This document shows positions 40,898-49,681 of a stretch of DNA of 64,000 bases, in pieces. A program made the position numbers and the translations under genes. The stretch lies in contig NZ_WJIE01000010.1 in NCBI RefSeq assembly GCF_009649845.1, positions 264,060 to 328,059 on the forward strand, read 5' to 3'. The notes below the pieces were generated by a model. The model did not search any database. It saw nothing but the letters and a program-made list of their open reading frames with translations, and was not told the origin of the DNA. The DNA is from Polyangium spumosum (GTDB lineage: Bacteria; Myxococcota_A; Polyangia; Polyangiales; Polyangiaceae). Within the stretch, counting starts at the first letter, position 1, and the number at the start of each line of letters is the position of its first letter.

Positions 40898-43800
40898 AGC
40901 GACTCCGTGAGCGGATCCGTCATCGGCGGCTTCTTGCGGAGGATGCTGTACATCACCGGCACGAAGAAGAGCGTGGTGACCGTGGCGAGGAGCAGGCCGC
41001 CGATGACAGCGCGGCCGAGAGGTGCGTTCTGCTCGCCGCCCTCGCCGAGGCCCGTCGACATGGGGAGCATGCCGATGATCATGGCGAGCGCGGTCATGAG
41101 CACGGGCCGCAGGCGCGTCATGCCGGCGGCGAGGGCCGCGGACGTGGCGTCTCGGCCGACCTTGCGTTGATCGTTGGCGAACGTGACGACGAGGATGCTG
41201 TTCGCCGTGGCGACGCCGACGCACATGATCGAGCCCATCAGCGCGGGCACGCTCAGCGTCGTCCGCGTGAGGAAGAGCATCCACGCGATCCCCGCGATGG
41301 CGCCCGGCAGGGCCATCAGGATGACGAAGGGATCGAGCCACGACTGGAAGTTCACGACCATGAGCAGGTACACGAGCACGATCGCGAAGAGCAGGCCGAA
41401 GGCGAGGCCGCGGAACGACGACTCCATGCTCTCGACCTGCCCCGTGACCGTCACCTTCGTCCCGCGCGGCAGCTCGGGCTGCATCCCGTCGACGAGGCGC
41501 GAGACCGCGCTCGCGACCGAGCCGAGATCGGTGCCCTCGACGTTCGCCTGCACGTCGTAGGTCCGCGCGACGTTGTAGTGCGTGATGTTCACCGGCCCTG
41601 CACCACGCTCGACCTCCGCGACGTTCGAGAGGAGCTGCGGCCGGCCGTCGCGGGTGGCGAGCGGCGTCGCGTTGAGGGCGTCGACCGAGTTCATGGCGTA
41701 CTGCGGCGTCTGCACGGCGACGAGGTACTGCACGCCGCGTTTGTCGAGCCAGTAGCTCGGCGAGACCTGGCCGCTCGACGAGAGCGAGACGAGCACGTCG
41801 CTCGCGACGTCACGCTGCGTGAGGCCCATCTGATCGGCCATCGTGCGATCGACCTCGATGCGGAGCTCGGGCCTCTTCGCGACCTGCGCGAGGTGAACGT
41901 CGACCGCGCCCGGGATCTGCTTCATGCGCGCGGCGATCTTCTCCGCGACGCCGTACGTCTCCTCCTCCTTGCCGATCGGGCCGACCACGCGGACGTTGAT
42001 GGGGGCGGGGAGGCCGAAGTTCAGGACCTGCGTGGTGATGTCGGGGGCGAGGAAAAAGAAGGTCGCGTCGGGGTAGGTCGCGTTGAGCTTCCGGCGGAGC
42101 TCCTGGACGTAGCCCTCGGTCGGCTGGTGGCCCTTCTTCAGCGAGATCAGGATCTGCCCGTCGGCCGAGGAGATGAGCGCGCCCTCGCTCAGCGAGAGGT
42201 TGATGCCGCTCGCCGGGATGCCGAGGTTGTCGATCATCGTGTCGATCTCGGCGGGCGGGATGACCTCGCGGATCGTGTCCTCGATGCGGGCGAAGCGGTG
42301 CTCGCTCTCCTCGAGGCGCGTGCCCGGCGCGCCGCGGACGTGGAGCTTGATGAGGCCCGCGTCGACGCGCGGGAAGAAGTCGCGGCCGAGCAGGGGAAAG
42401 AGCGAGGCCGAGGCCGCGACGAAGACGAGGAAGCCGCCCACGAACGCGGCGCGGTGCACGAGCGCCCACGCGAGAAGCTTCCCGTACGACGTACGCAGCC
42501 GATCGAAGCCGTGGTTGAAGCGCACGAAGATCCGCCCGAAGACGCCCTTCGGCGCGGCGTGGTGCTCTCCGGCGTGCTCCTCGGCCTCGCGCTGGAGCAG
42601 GAGCCGCACGAGCGTGGGGACGAGCGTCCGGGAGAGGACGTACGACATGAGCATCGCGAAGACGACCGCGAGCGCGAGCGGCACGAAGAGCGACTTCGCG
42701 GCGCCCGTGATGAACACGACGGGCACGAACACGATGCAGATGCAGAGCGTCGAGACGAGCGCGGGGACCGCGATCTCCTGCGCGCCGTCGACGATCGCGC
42801 GGATGAACGTCTTCTTCTGCCCGAGGTTCCTGTGGATGTTCTCGATCGCGACCGTGGCGTCGTCGACGAGGATGCCGACGGCGAGCGCCATCCCGCCGAG
42901 GGTCATGGTGTTCAGCGTGTGGCCGAGCGCGTTCAGGATGATGATCGAGACCAGGATCGAGAGCGGGATCGAGAGCACGACGATGAGCGTGCTGCGCCAG
43001 CTCCCGAGGAAGAGCAGGATCATCAGCGCCGTGAGCACCGCGGCGATCACGGCCTCGTGCACGACGCCCTCGACCGCGGCGCGCACGAAGAGCGACTGAT
43101 CGAAGAGCAGCGTGGCCCGGAGCTCCTTGGGCAGCTTCTCCATCGTCGCCGGCAGCATGTTCCGGATGCGCGCGGCGACGTCGAGCGTGCTCGCGTTGCC
43201 GTTCTTCAGGATGGTCATGAGCACGCTGCGCTGGCCGTCGACGTGGACCATGCTCTGCTGCGGCGCGTTGCCGTCGCGGATGTTCGCGACGTCGCGCACG
43301 TAGATGGTCTTGCCGTCGACGGTCTTGAGCGGCAGGTTGCCGAGCTCCTCGAGCGCGGCGGGGCTCGAGTTCATGACGATGGGGTACTCGTTCACCCCCA
43401 TCTTGGCCGTGCCCGAGGGCAGGATGACGTTTTGCAGGCCGATGGCGGCGTTGACGTCGCGCGGCGACAGGCCCCAGGCGTAGAGGCGCGCCGGATCGAT
43501 GTCGACCATGATCTGGCGCTGCTTGCCGCCGTAGGGCCAGGGGATCTGCGCGCCCTTGATGGTCGCGATGTCGGCGCGGATGAAGTTGACGCCGTAATCG
43601 AAGAGCTGCTGCTCGCTGAACGACTCGCTCTCCAGCGCGACCTGCATGATGGGCACGCTGGAGGCGCTGTAACGGATGATCAGCGGCGGCGTCATGCCCG
43701 GCGGCATCTGGCGGATCGAGGTCTGCGAAGCCGCGGTGATCTGCGCCGTCGCCGCCTCCACGCTCGCGCCGGGCTGGAGGTAGACCTTCACGATCGCGAT

Positions 43801-44064
43801 GCCCGTGAGCGATTGGCTCTCGACGTGATCGATGTCGTTGACGACGGTCGTGAGGAAACGCTCGTAGTTGTTGACGACGCGCTTCTCCATCTCCGCCGGC
43901 GGCAAACCGCCGTAGTTGAAGATCACGGAGATCACCGGGATGTCGATCTCCGGGAAGATGTCCGTCGGCATCCGGAGGATGGTGAACACCCCCGTGAGCA
44001 CGATGAGCATCGACATCACGATGAAGGTGTACGGACGCTTGAGCGCGGTGACGACGAGCCACAT
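40894..44064 (-). CDS. RND family efflux transporter permease
   Basis: A 1056-residue inner-membrane pump with the AcrB/HAE layout. TM1 is at about residues 12-30, followed by a large periplasmic loop (IPVISVIFNYGGLPPAEMEK). Helices continue with GILVDDATVAIENIHRNLGQ (the conserved TM4 with Asp-Asp for proton relay), a second loop from about 560, and final helices with NSILVVTFAND (the position is VGVATANSILVV here). The substrate may be a hydrophobic drug or signal molecule; the sequence lacks clear metal-site Met pairs of CusA. It is the first gene of the operon and is divergent from a LysR regulator that probably controls it. Confidence 0.92.
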   Translation of the reverse strand: MWLVVTALKRPYTFIVMSMLIVLTGVFTILRMPTDIFPEIDIPVISVIFNYGGLPPAEMEKRVVNNYERFLTTVVNDIDHVESQSLTGIAIVKVYLQPGASVEAATAQITAASQTSIRQMPPGMTPPLIIRYSASSVPIMQVALESESFSEQQLFDYGVNFIRADIATIKGAQIPWPYGGKQRQIMVDIDPARLYAWGLSPRDVNAAIGLQNVILPSGTAKMGVNEYPIVMNSSPAALEELGNLPLKTVDGKTIYVRDVANIRDGNAPQQSMVHVDGQRSVLMTILKNGNASTLDVAARIRNMLPATMEKLPKELRATLLFDQSLFVRAAVEGVVHEAVIAAVLTALMILLFLGSWRSTLIVVLSIPLSILVSIIILNALGHTLNTMTLGGMALAVGILVDDATVAIENIHRNLGQKKTFIRAIVDGAQEIAVPALVSTLCICIVFVPVVFITGAAKSLFVPLALAVVFAMLMSYVLSRTLVPTLVRLLLQREAEEHAGEHHAAPKGVFGRIFVRFNHGFDRLRTSYGKLLAWALVHRAAFVGGFLVFVAASASLFPLLGRDFFPRVDAGLIKLHVRGAPGTRLEESEHRFARIEDTIREVIPPAEIDTMIDNLGIPASGINLSLSEGALISSADGQILISLKKGHQPTEGYVQELRRKLNATYPDATFFFLAPDITTQVLNFGLPAPINVRVVGPIGKEEETYGVAEKIAARMKQIPGAVDVHLAQVAKRPELRIEVDRTMADQMGLTQRDVASDVLVSLSSSGQVSPSYWLDKRGVQYLVAVQTPQYAMNSVDALNATPLATRDGRPQLLSNVAEVERGAGPVNITHYNVARTYDVQANVEGTDLGSVASAVSRLVDGMQPELPRGTKVTVTGQVESMESSFRGLAFGLLFAIVLVYLLMVVNFQSWLDPFVILMALPGAIAGIAWMLFLTRTTLSVPALMGSIMCVGVATANSILVVTFANDQRKVGRDATSAALAAGMTRLRPVLMTALAMIIGMLPMSTGLGEGGEQNAPLGRAVIGGLLLATVTTLFFVPVMYSILRKKPPMTDPLTESL

Positions 44065-44146
44065 GAGCGAATCCAGAGCCCGCCGAGAGCTCGCCCGGAA
44101 AAACGGGACGAGCGGAGGGCCCGGGAAGCTTTCGGGGGCGGCTCGC

Positions 44147-44180
44147 TATCGTCCAATGCATTCCCAGGCATCGCCTGATA
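44147..44180. promoter_or_regulatory. Candidate LysR-type operator between RND operon and lysR
   Basis: A symmetric composite dyad centred at 44163.5: TATC (44147-44150) with GATA (44177-44180), and ATGC (44156-44159) with GCAT (44168-44171). It lies 11 bp before the lysR ATG and about 83 bp before the RND start. Confidence 0.45.
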
Positions 44181-44190
44181 CCTTCTGGGC

Positions 44191-45081
44191 ATGGAACTGC
44201 GTCACCTGCGCTACTTCGTCGCGATCGCGGAGGAGAGGCACTTCGGGCGCGCCGCGCGGCGGCTGCGCATGACGCAACCCCCGCTGAGCCGGCAAATCCA
44301 GGAGCTCGAGGCCGAGCTCGGGTTTTCGCTCTTCGACCGCGCGCGGCGGCGGGTGGAGCTCACGCCGGCCGGCGTGGTGCTCCTCGCGCGCGTCAGGAAC
44401 CTGCTCGAAGGGCTCGATTTCGCCGTGCACGAGGCGCGGCGCGCGAGCGTCGGGGAGATCGGGCGGGTCGCCGTGGGGTACATCTCGTCGCTCGCGTACA
44501 GCGGCATCACCGACCTCCTGCGCGCCTTCCACGAGCGTTTTCCCAAGGTGGAGATCGCCCTGCGCGAGATGAGCCCGCAGGCGCAGCTCGACGCGCTCAA
44601 GGAGGGCCTGATCGACGTCGGCCTCGTGCGTGGCTCGGTCGACGACGCGTCGCTCGCGTCCGCGTGCGTGAAGCGAGATCCGCTGGTCGTGGCCCTGCCG
44701 GCGGGGCACGCGCTGACGGCGCACAAGCGGCTGCCGCTCGAGCTGCTCGCGCGCGAGCCGTTCGTGCTCTTCCCGCGGCAACGGGGGCCGGCGTTTTTTG
44801 ATCAGATCATGTCGCTCTGCCGGGACGCGGGCTTCACGCCGCGTATCGTGCAGGAGGCGCCGCACCTCGACATCCTGAGCCTGGTCGCGGCGGGCTTCGG
44901 CGTGGCCATCCTGCCGCGCTCGATCCGCCGCGCGGGGCGCAGGGGCTTCGTCATCCGGCCCATCGTGGGCTCGCCGCGCGCGGATCTGTTCATTGCGTGG
45001 CGCGCCGACGACACGTCCCCGGCCTTGCGGGAGTTCGTCGGGTTCGTGCGGAGCACGTTCGTGGAGAAGGGTGCCGATTAA
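44191..45081 (+). CDS. LysR-type transcriptional regulator, divergent from RND operon
   Basis: A 296-residue protein with a textbook N-terminus: MELRHLRYFVAIAEERHFGR, then AARRLRMTQPPLSRQIQELE, and AELGFSLFDRARRRVELTPA. The effector-binding domain begins near residue 92 (GRVAVGYISSLAYSGITDLL). It has the sequence character of the BenM/CatR-like subgroup. Its position next to the efflux operon implies ligand-induced pump expression. The last 4 bp overlap the convergent phosphoesterase gene. Confidence 0.9.
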   Translation: MELRHLRYFVAIAEERHFGRAARRLRMTQPPLSRQIQELEAELGFSLFDRARRRVELTPAGVVLLARVRNLLEGLDFAVHEARRASVGEIGRVAVGYISSLAYSGITDLLRAFHERFPKVEIALREMSPQAQLDALKEGLIDVGLVRGSVDDASLASACVKRDPLVVALPAGHALTAHKRLPLELLAREPFVLFPRQRGPAFFDQIMSLCRDAGFTPRIVQEAPHLDILSLVAAGFGVAILPRSIRRAGRRGFVIRPIVGSPRADLFIAWRADDTSPALREFVGFVRSTFVEKGAD

Positions 45082-46625
45082 CGCCGCACGGCGAGCGTGG
45101 AGAGCGCGATCGGCTGGTCGAAGAGCACATCCCCTCGCTCGTCCTTGCAGACGAGCACCACCTCGGAGCCCGCGCGATCGAGATCGACGTCGACGATCCC
45201 GTAATTGCAGCGGTCGATGATCTCGGTGACGAGGTATCGATCTTTGCCGGCGATCGGCTCCATCCAGGGATCGTTCGCGAGCGGGCTCGTCGTGAGCTCC
45301 CACCATTCGGGCCCGCGGCGCCCGTGCAGATCGCGGCCCTCCTGGTGGAAGAGGTTCGCCATGTGCAGATCGCCGCTGACGAAGACCACGCCGCGGATGT
45401 CGCGCGCCTCGATCTCGCCGAGCAGCCCCTCGAGCTCGCGGGGCGCGTCGCGGCGGAAGCACTCCCATTCCTTCGCGACGGCGGCGTCCGCGAGCACCTG
45501 CGTCGGCGAGGCGATGATCTTGACGGGCGCCGTGCTCCGGGCGAGGGCCTCGACGAGCCAGACGAGCTGCGCCTCGCCGAGAAGGGTGTGATTGGGCTGG
45601 TTCCTGTGCCAGCGGCTGTCGAGGAGGAAGATCTCGGCCGGGCCCACGCGCGCCGAGGAGAAGATACCCTCGATCCCCTGCGCGCCCCAGTTCGCGTTCG
45701 CCCACATGCGCCGGAAGGCGCGCAGGGCCATCTGTTTGCCGGAGAAACGATTGTCGGCGTCATTGGGGCCAAAATCATGATCGTCCCAGACGCCGAGCGT
45801 GGGCACGGCGGAGACGAGGCGCCGGAACGCGTCGTTGTTCCGGGCGCGGAGCTGGGCGAGCATCATCGTGTGCTCGCTCTGCCAGTCGAAGCCGTAATAA
45901 TAGGTGTTGTCGCCGATCATCGCGAGGCAAGCCGGCGCGTCGCGCGTGATCGCGTCGAGGATCGGCAGCTCGTTCTGATGGTAGAAGCAGAGGCACGAGC
46001 CGAAGGCGATCCGCGCGGCGCGCGCCTCGCGGGGCGGCGCGAGGGGCAGGGGACGGGCCTTCGTCCGGCCGTGCGTGCTCTCGAACCAATACGTGTACGG
46101 GACGCCCGGGCGCAGGCCCTCGACGTGATAGGTCTGGCAGAGCCATTCACTCCACGCGGGCGTCTTCTGCATCCGACAGACCTCGCCGTCGGGCGTCGCG
46201 ACCACGAGGGAGACGGGGGAGGTGCAGCGGGCCTGGACCCAGAGGCGCGCGTCGCGCTCGGAGACCTCGCCGATCATCGGGCCGGCGAGCAGCGGGCCCT
46301 CCGGGTAGCTGTTCCATCCGCCGGGGAAACCGCCCCGATCCACGGGCGCGAGCTCGAGCCGCACGCCGTCCCAGGCGCCGCTGCCGCCGCCCTCCCAGGT
46401 GCCGCGGAAGCCATTGGCGCCGCGATGGAACTCCCACGTGAACGTCCCTTCGCTCGAATTGCCCTTTTGCGCCCACGTGCCGCGCACGGTGCTGCCGTGT
46501 AATGTGCCCGAGACGGAGCCGTCCTGATGGGTATACTTGCCCGTGACCCGCGCGCCGCGCGCCTCGAGGTGCAACGTGCCGAAGGTCGTGAAATAGGCGC
46601 CCGAAATGGGAAGCGGTGCATCCAT
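45078..46625 (-). CDS. PhoD-like alkaline phosphatase/phosphodiesterase with N-terminal beta domain
   Basis: A 515-residue protein starting at 46625 after GGAGGGGAGGG. Residues 1-100 form a beta-rich domain (GTLHLEARGARVTGKYTHQD; STVRGTWAQKGNSSEGTFTW). From about 105 it has the PhoD-type fibronectin-like part (VSERDARLWVQARC). The metallophosphatase core follows, with FGSC, MIGDNTYYYG, VWDDHDFGPNDA, FLLDSRWHR, VVFVSGDLHMA. These Asp, Asn and His residues bind the metal pair (Ca/Fe in PhoD). No signal peptide is obvious, unlike secreted PhoD, so location is uncertain. Confidence 0.88.
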   Translation of the reverse strand: MDAPLPISGAYFTTFGTLHLEARGARVTGKYTHQDGSVSGTLHGSTVRGTWAQKGNSSEGTFTWEFHRGANGFRGTWEGGGSGAWDGVRLELAPVDRGGFPGGWNSYPEGPLLAGPMIGEVSERDARLWVQARCTSPVSLVVATPDGEVCRMQKTPAWSEWLCQTYHVEGLRPGVPYTYWFESTHGRTKARPLPLAPPREARAARIAFGSCLCFYHQNELPILDAITRDAPACLAMIGDNTYYYGFDWQSEHTMMLAQLRARNNDAFRRLVSAVPTLGVWDDHDFGPNDADNRFSGKQMALRAFRRMWANANWGAQGIEGIFSSARVGPAEIFLLDSRWHRNQPNHTLLGEAQLVWLVEALARSTAPVKIIASPTQVLADAAVAKEWECFRRDAPRELEGLLGEIEARDIRGVVFVSGDLHMANLFHQEGRDLHGRRGPEWWELTTSPLANDPWMEPIAGKDRYLVTEIIDRCNYGIVDVDLDRAGSEVVLVCKDERGDVLFDQPIALSTLAVRR

Positions 46626-46698
46626 ACGTAAAGCCCTCCCCTCCGCGCGGCAGTCTATCACCTCTCCGCGATACGCGCCGCACTTCGGCGCGGGGACG

Positions 46699-47946
46699 TC
46701 AGCGGGCGCGGGCGCGAGATCGCGTGATCGCGTAGGTCACGCCCTGCTGCAGCGTGCTCAGCGTCTTGAGGCCACGCATGTCGACGCCGAGCTCGATGAG
46801 CGCGCGCGCCGCCGCCGGCCGCACGCCCGTGAGCACCACCTCCGCGCCGAGCAGCGCCGCGGCCTGCGCCGCCTGCACGATGCCGCTCGCCACGTCCGCG
46901 TCGACCTCGCGCAGGCCCGTGATGTCGAGGATCGCGACCTCGGCCTGATGCGCGCCCACGCCGTCGAGCAACGTCTCCAGAACGAGCGCCGCCCGCGTCG
47001 CGTCGATGGCCCCGATGAGCGGCATCAGGACGACCCCGCGCGCGATCGGCAGGAGCGGCGTCGAGAGCGCCCGCAGCGCCACGTGTTGCGCGTCGATGAT
47101 GTCCTTGGCGAGCTGCGCCCGCTCCTCCTCGGCCTGCTTGCGCGCGGTGATGTCGAGGGAAACACCGCAGACGGCGTACGGCTCCCCGTTCGTATTGAAG
47201 AGCGGGAACTTCGAGACCATGTAGATGCGGGTGCCCTCCGCGGTGGGGATGATCTCCTCACTCTCGAGCGGTCGGCCCGCCGCGAGGGCCAACGCGTCGT
47301 TGTCGCGGTTCTGCTTCACGGTCTCGGGCGGGAGGAAATCCCCGTCCCGCTTGCCGAGGATCCACCCGCGGGGGAGGTTGCAGTTCTCGTCGAACTGGCG
47401 GTTCGAGAAGGTGAACACGCCGTCGAGGTCCTTGACGAAGACGACGATGGGCGCGTTGTCGAGGATGGCCTGCACCTCGGCGCGGCTCCGCTCGAGCCGG
47501 TCGAGGTTCTGCCGGTGCACGGTGGCGTCGTGGCCGCTCGTGGCGAGCGCGGCGTAGTGCTGGAGGAGGGCCTCGGAGGCCACGTCGAAGCACGCGGAGA
47601 GGCGCTCGATCCCCTCGGCCGCGCCGGGGACCTCGGGCAGGGCTCGCACGCAAGCGCGCAGGAAATGGCGACGGCAGAGGGCGAGGGCGCGGCCGACCTC
47701 CTCGGCCGGGGCGCCCTTCGCCGCGAGGGAGAGGACATGCGCCCCGAGCGCCTCGAGCCCCGCCGCGCCGTCGAGCGCGCGCAGGGCCACGCCGACGGCC
47801 GCCTCGGCCCACGCCGCGGCCTCGGCCGCCCCTGCCTTCGCGAGCATCGGGAGCTCGTCCAGGGCGTCCCGCGTGATCGCGGCGCTCATCTCGGGCGCCC
47901 TGCTCGAAAGAAAAACGAAGGGCCCGGGGACCGTGGAATTGCTCAT
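46699..47946 (-). CDS. PAS-STAS signalling protein (RsbR-like), tandem copy B
   Basis: A 415-residue cytosolic protein. Residues 15-130 are a helical region (globin-like length; LCRRHFLRACVRALPEVPGA). PAS is at about 160-270 (ILDNAPIVVFVKDLDGVFTF; RIYMVSKFPLFNTNGEPYAV CGV). STAS is at about 295-405: STPLLPIARGVVLMPLIGAI, VAILDITGLREVDADVASGI, LLGAEVVLTGVRPAAARALI. Both RsbR-type Thr phosphosites are present. I choose ATG 47946; a TTG at 47967 overlaps the upstream gene's stop (TTGA). It is a clear duplicate of the upstream gene, minus one PAS domain. Confidence 0.85.
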   Translation of the reverse strand: MSNSTVPGPFVFLSSRAPEMSAAITRDALDELPMLAKAGAAEAAAWAEAAVGVALRALDGAAGLEALGAHVLSLAAKGAPAEEVGRALALCRRHFLRACVRALPEVPGAAEGIERLSACFDVASEALLQHYAALATSGHDATVHRQNLDRLERSRAEVQAILDNAPIVVFVKDLDGVFTFSNRQFDENCNLPRGWILGKRDGDFLPPETVKQNRDNDALALAAGRPLESEEIIPTAEGTRIYMVSKFPLFNTNGEPYAVCGVSLDITARKQAEEERAQLAKDIIDAQHVALRALSTPLLPIARGVVLMPLIGAIDATRAALVLETLLDGVGAHQAEVAILDITGLREVDADVASGIVQAAQAAALLGAEVVLTGVRPAAARALIELGVDMRGLKTLSTLQQGVTYAITRSRARAR

Positions 47947-47963
47947 GGGATTGCCACTCCGGA

Positions 47964-49571
47964 TCAAGACGAACGAGCGGGCGGGCGCGCGCGGGATGAC
48001 CGCGTGATCGCGTAGGTCACGCCCTGCTGCAGGGAGCTCAGGGTCTTGATGCCGCGCATGTCGACGCCGAGCTCGATGAGCGTACGCGCCGCCGCCGGCC
48101 GCACGCCCGTCAGCACCACCTCCGCGCCGAGCAGCGCCGCGGCCTGCGCCGCCTGCACGAGGCCCGTCGCCACCTCGGCGTCGATCTCGTGCAGGCCCGT
48201 GATGTCGAGGATCGCGGCCTCCGCCCGGTGCGCGCCCACGCCGTCGAGCAACGTCTCCAGCACGAGCGCCGCCCGCGCCGCGTCCATGGCCCCGATGAGC
48301 GGCATGAGCACGACCCCACGCGCGATCGGCAAGAGCGGCGTCGACAGGGCCCGCAGCGCCACGTGTTGCGCGTCGATGATGTCCCGGGCGAGCCGCGCCC
48401 GGTCCTCCTCGGCCTGCTTGCGCGCGGTGATGTCGAGGGCGATCCCGCAGACGGCGTACGGAGCCCCGCCCGCGTCGACGAGGGGGAACTTCGAGACCAT
48501 GTAGATGCGGGAGCCGTCCGTGGTGGGGATGAGCTCCTCACTCTCGACCGCTCGTCCCGCCGCGAGGGCCGCCGCGTCATTGTCGCGGTTTTGCTTCACG
48601 GTCTCGGGCGGGAGGAAATCGGCGTCGCGTTTTCCGACCATCCACCTCGGCTCGAAGCCGAAGAGCGCGTCGCACAGGTAGTTCGAGAAGGTGTAGACCC
48701 CCTCGAGGTCCTTGACGAACACGACGATGGGCGCGTTGTCGAGGATGGCCTGGACCTCGCCGCGGCTCTGCTCGAGCCGGTCGCGGTTCTGCCGGTGCTC
48801 GGTGATGTCGTATCCGCTCGCCACGAACGCCGCGGGCCGGCCCTCGCCGTCGAGGATACGATCGACGTTCCATTGCAGGAGCCGCACCGTCCCGTCGCGC
48901 GAGACGACCGGGTTCTCGAAGTTCTTCGTCGGCTCGCCCGCGAGCACCTTGTGCATGTCGGCCCGCACGGCCTCGTGGGCCTCGGGCGGCAGGAAGGCCT
49001 CGAAATAATCCTTGCCGAGCGCCTCCTCGCGGGGGACGCCGTACACGCGCTCGGCGTCGCCATTCCAGTCGATGACCTTGCCGTCCACGTCGATGACCAC
49101 GATGACGCTGCCGATCGCGTTCACCAGGCCGCGGAAGCGCGCCGACCCGTCCCGGCACCGCGCCGCGGCGAGGGCGGCGTAGTACCTCCCGACGGCCTCG
49201 TAGGCCGCGTCGAAGCTCGCGGAGAGGCGCTCGATCTCCTCGGCGGCGCCCGCGACCTCGGGCAGGGCGCGCAGCGAAGCGCGCAGCAGATGGCGCCGGC
49301 AGAGGGTGACGGCGCGGAGGACCTCGTCGGCCGCGGCGCCTTCATCCCCGAAGGCCACGAAATGGGCGACGAGCGCCTCGGCCCCTGCCTCGCCCGAGAC
49401 CACGCGCAGGGCTGCGGCGACGGCCGCCTCGGACCACGCCGCCACCTCCGCCGTCCCGGCCCTCGCGAGCCGCGGGATCTGCTCCGCGGCGTCCTGGCAA
49501 ATGGCGACGCTGATCTCGCGCGCCTGACCCGAGAGGGACGCGAGATACCCGGTGGCCGTACGGTCACGCAT
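47964..49571 (-). CDS. PAS-PAS-STAS signalling protein (RsbR-like), tandem copy A
   Basis: A 535-residue protein with the same helical N-terminus as its neighbour. PAS 1 is at about 145-255 (LVNAIGSVIVVIDVDGKVID WNGDAERVYGVPREEAL), PAS 2 at about 270-380 (ILDNAPIVVFVKDLEGVYTF), and STAS at about 405-515 (VLMPLIGAMDAARAALVLET; AAILDITGLHEIDAEVATGL; VVLTGVRPAAARTLIELGVD). PAS 2 and STAS are nearly identical to the neighbouring gene, so this is a recent duplication. The ATG at 49571 has GGAG upstream; a GTG at 49613 does not. Probably forms mixed stressosome-type complexes with its duplicate. Confidence 0.85.
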   Translation of the reverse strand: MRDRTATGYLASLSGQAREISVAICQDAAEQIPRLARAGTAEVAAWSEAAVAAALRVVSGEAGAEALVAHFVAFGDEGAAADEVLRAVTLCRRHLLRASLRALPEVAGAAEEIERLSASFDAAYEAVGRYYAALAAARCRDGSARFRGLVNAIGSVIVVIDVDGKVIDWNGDAERVYGVPREEALGKDYFEAFLPPEAHEAVRADMHKVLAGEPTKNFENPVVSRDGTVRLLQWNVDRILDGEGRPAAFVASGYDITEHRQNRDRLEQSRGEVQAILDNAPIVVFVKDLEGVYTFSNYLCDALFGFEPRWMVGKRDADFLPPETVKQNRDNDAAALAAGRAVESEELIPTTDGSRIYMVSKFPLVDAGGAPYAVCGIALDITARKQAEEDRARLARDIIDAQHVALRALSTPLLPIARGVVLMPLIGAMDAARAALVLETLLDGVGAHRAEAAILDITGLHEIDAEVATGLVQAAQAAALLGAEVVLTGVRPAAARTLIELGVDMRGIKTLSSLQQGVTYAITRSSRARPPARSS

Positions 49572-49681
49572 CGTCGTAGGGGCTCCAGATGACGAGGCAA
49601 CCAAACTGCTCACGTTACGTCAAGGGCGAAAGGCCATTCAAGTGGGCCTCGCGGGCGCGAGGGATGGTAGCGTCTCTGCCC

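Noticed and set aside
41167..44178. A 1003-codon open frame on the plus strand opposite the RND pump gene
   Set aside because: Its translation is dominated by Arg, Asp, Glu, His and Val in patterns expected from the antisense of a high-GC gene, with no domain, while the minus strand encodes a full RND permease.
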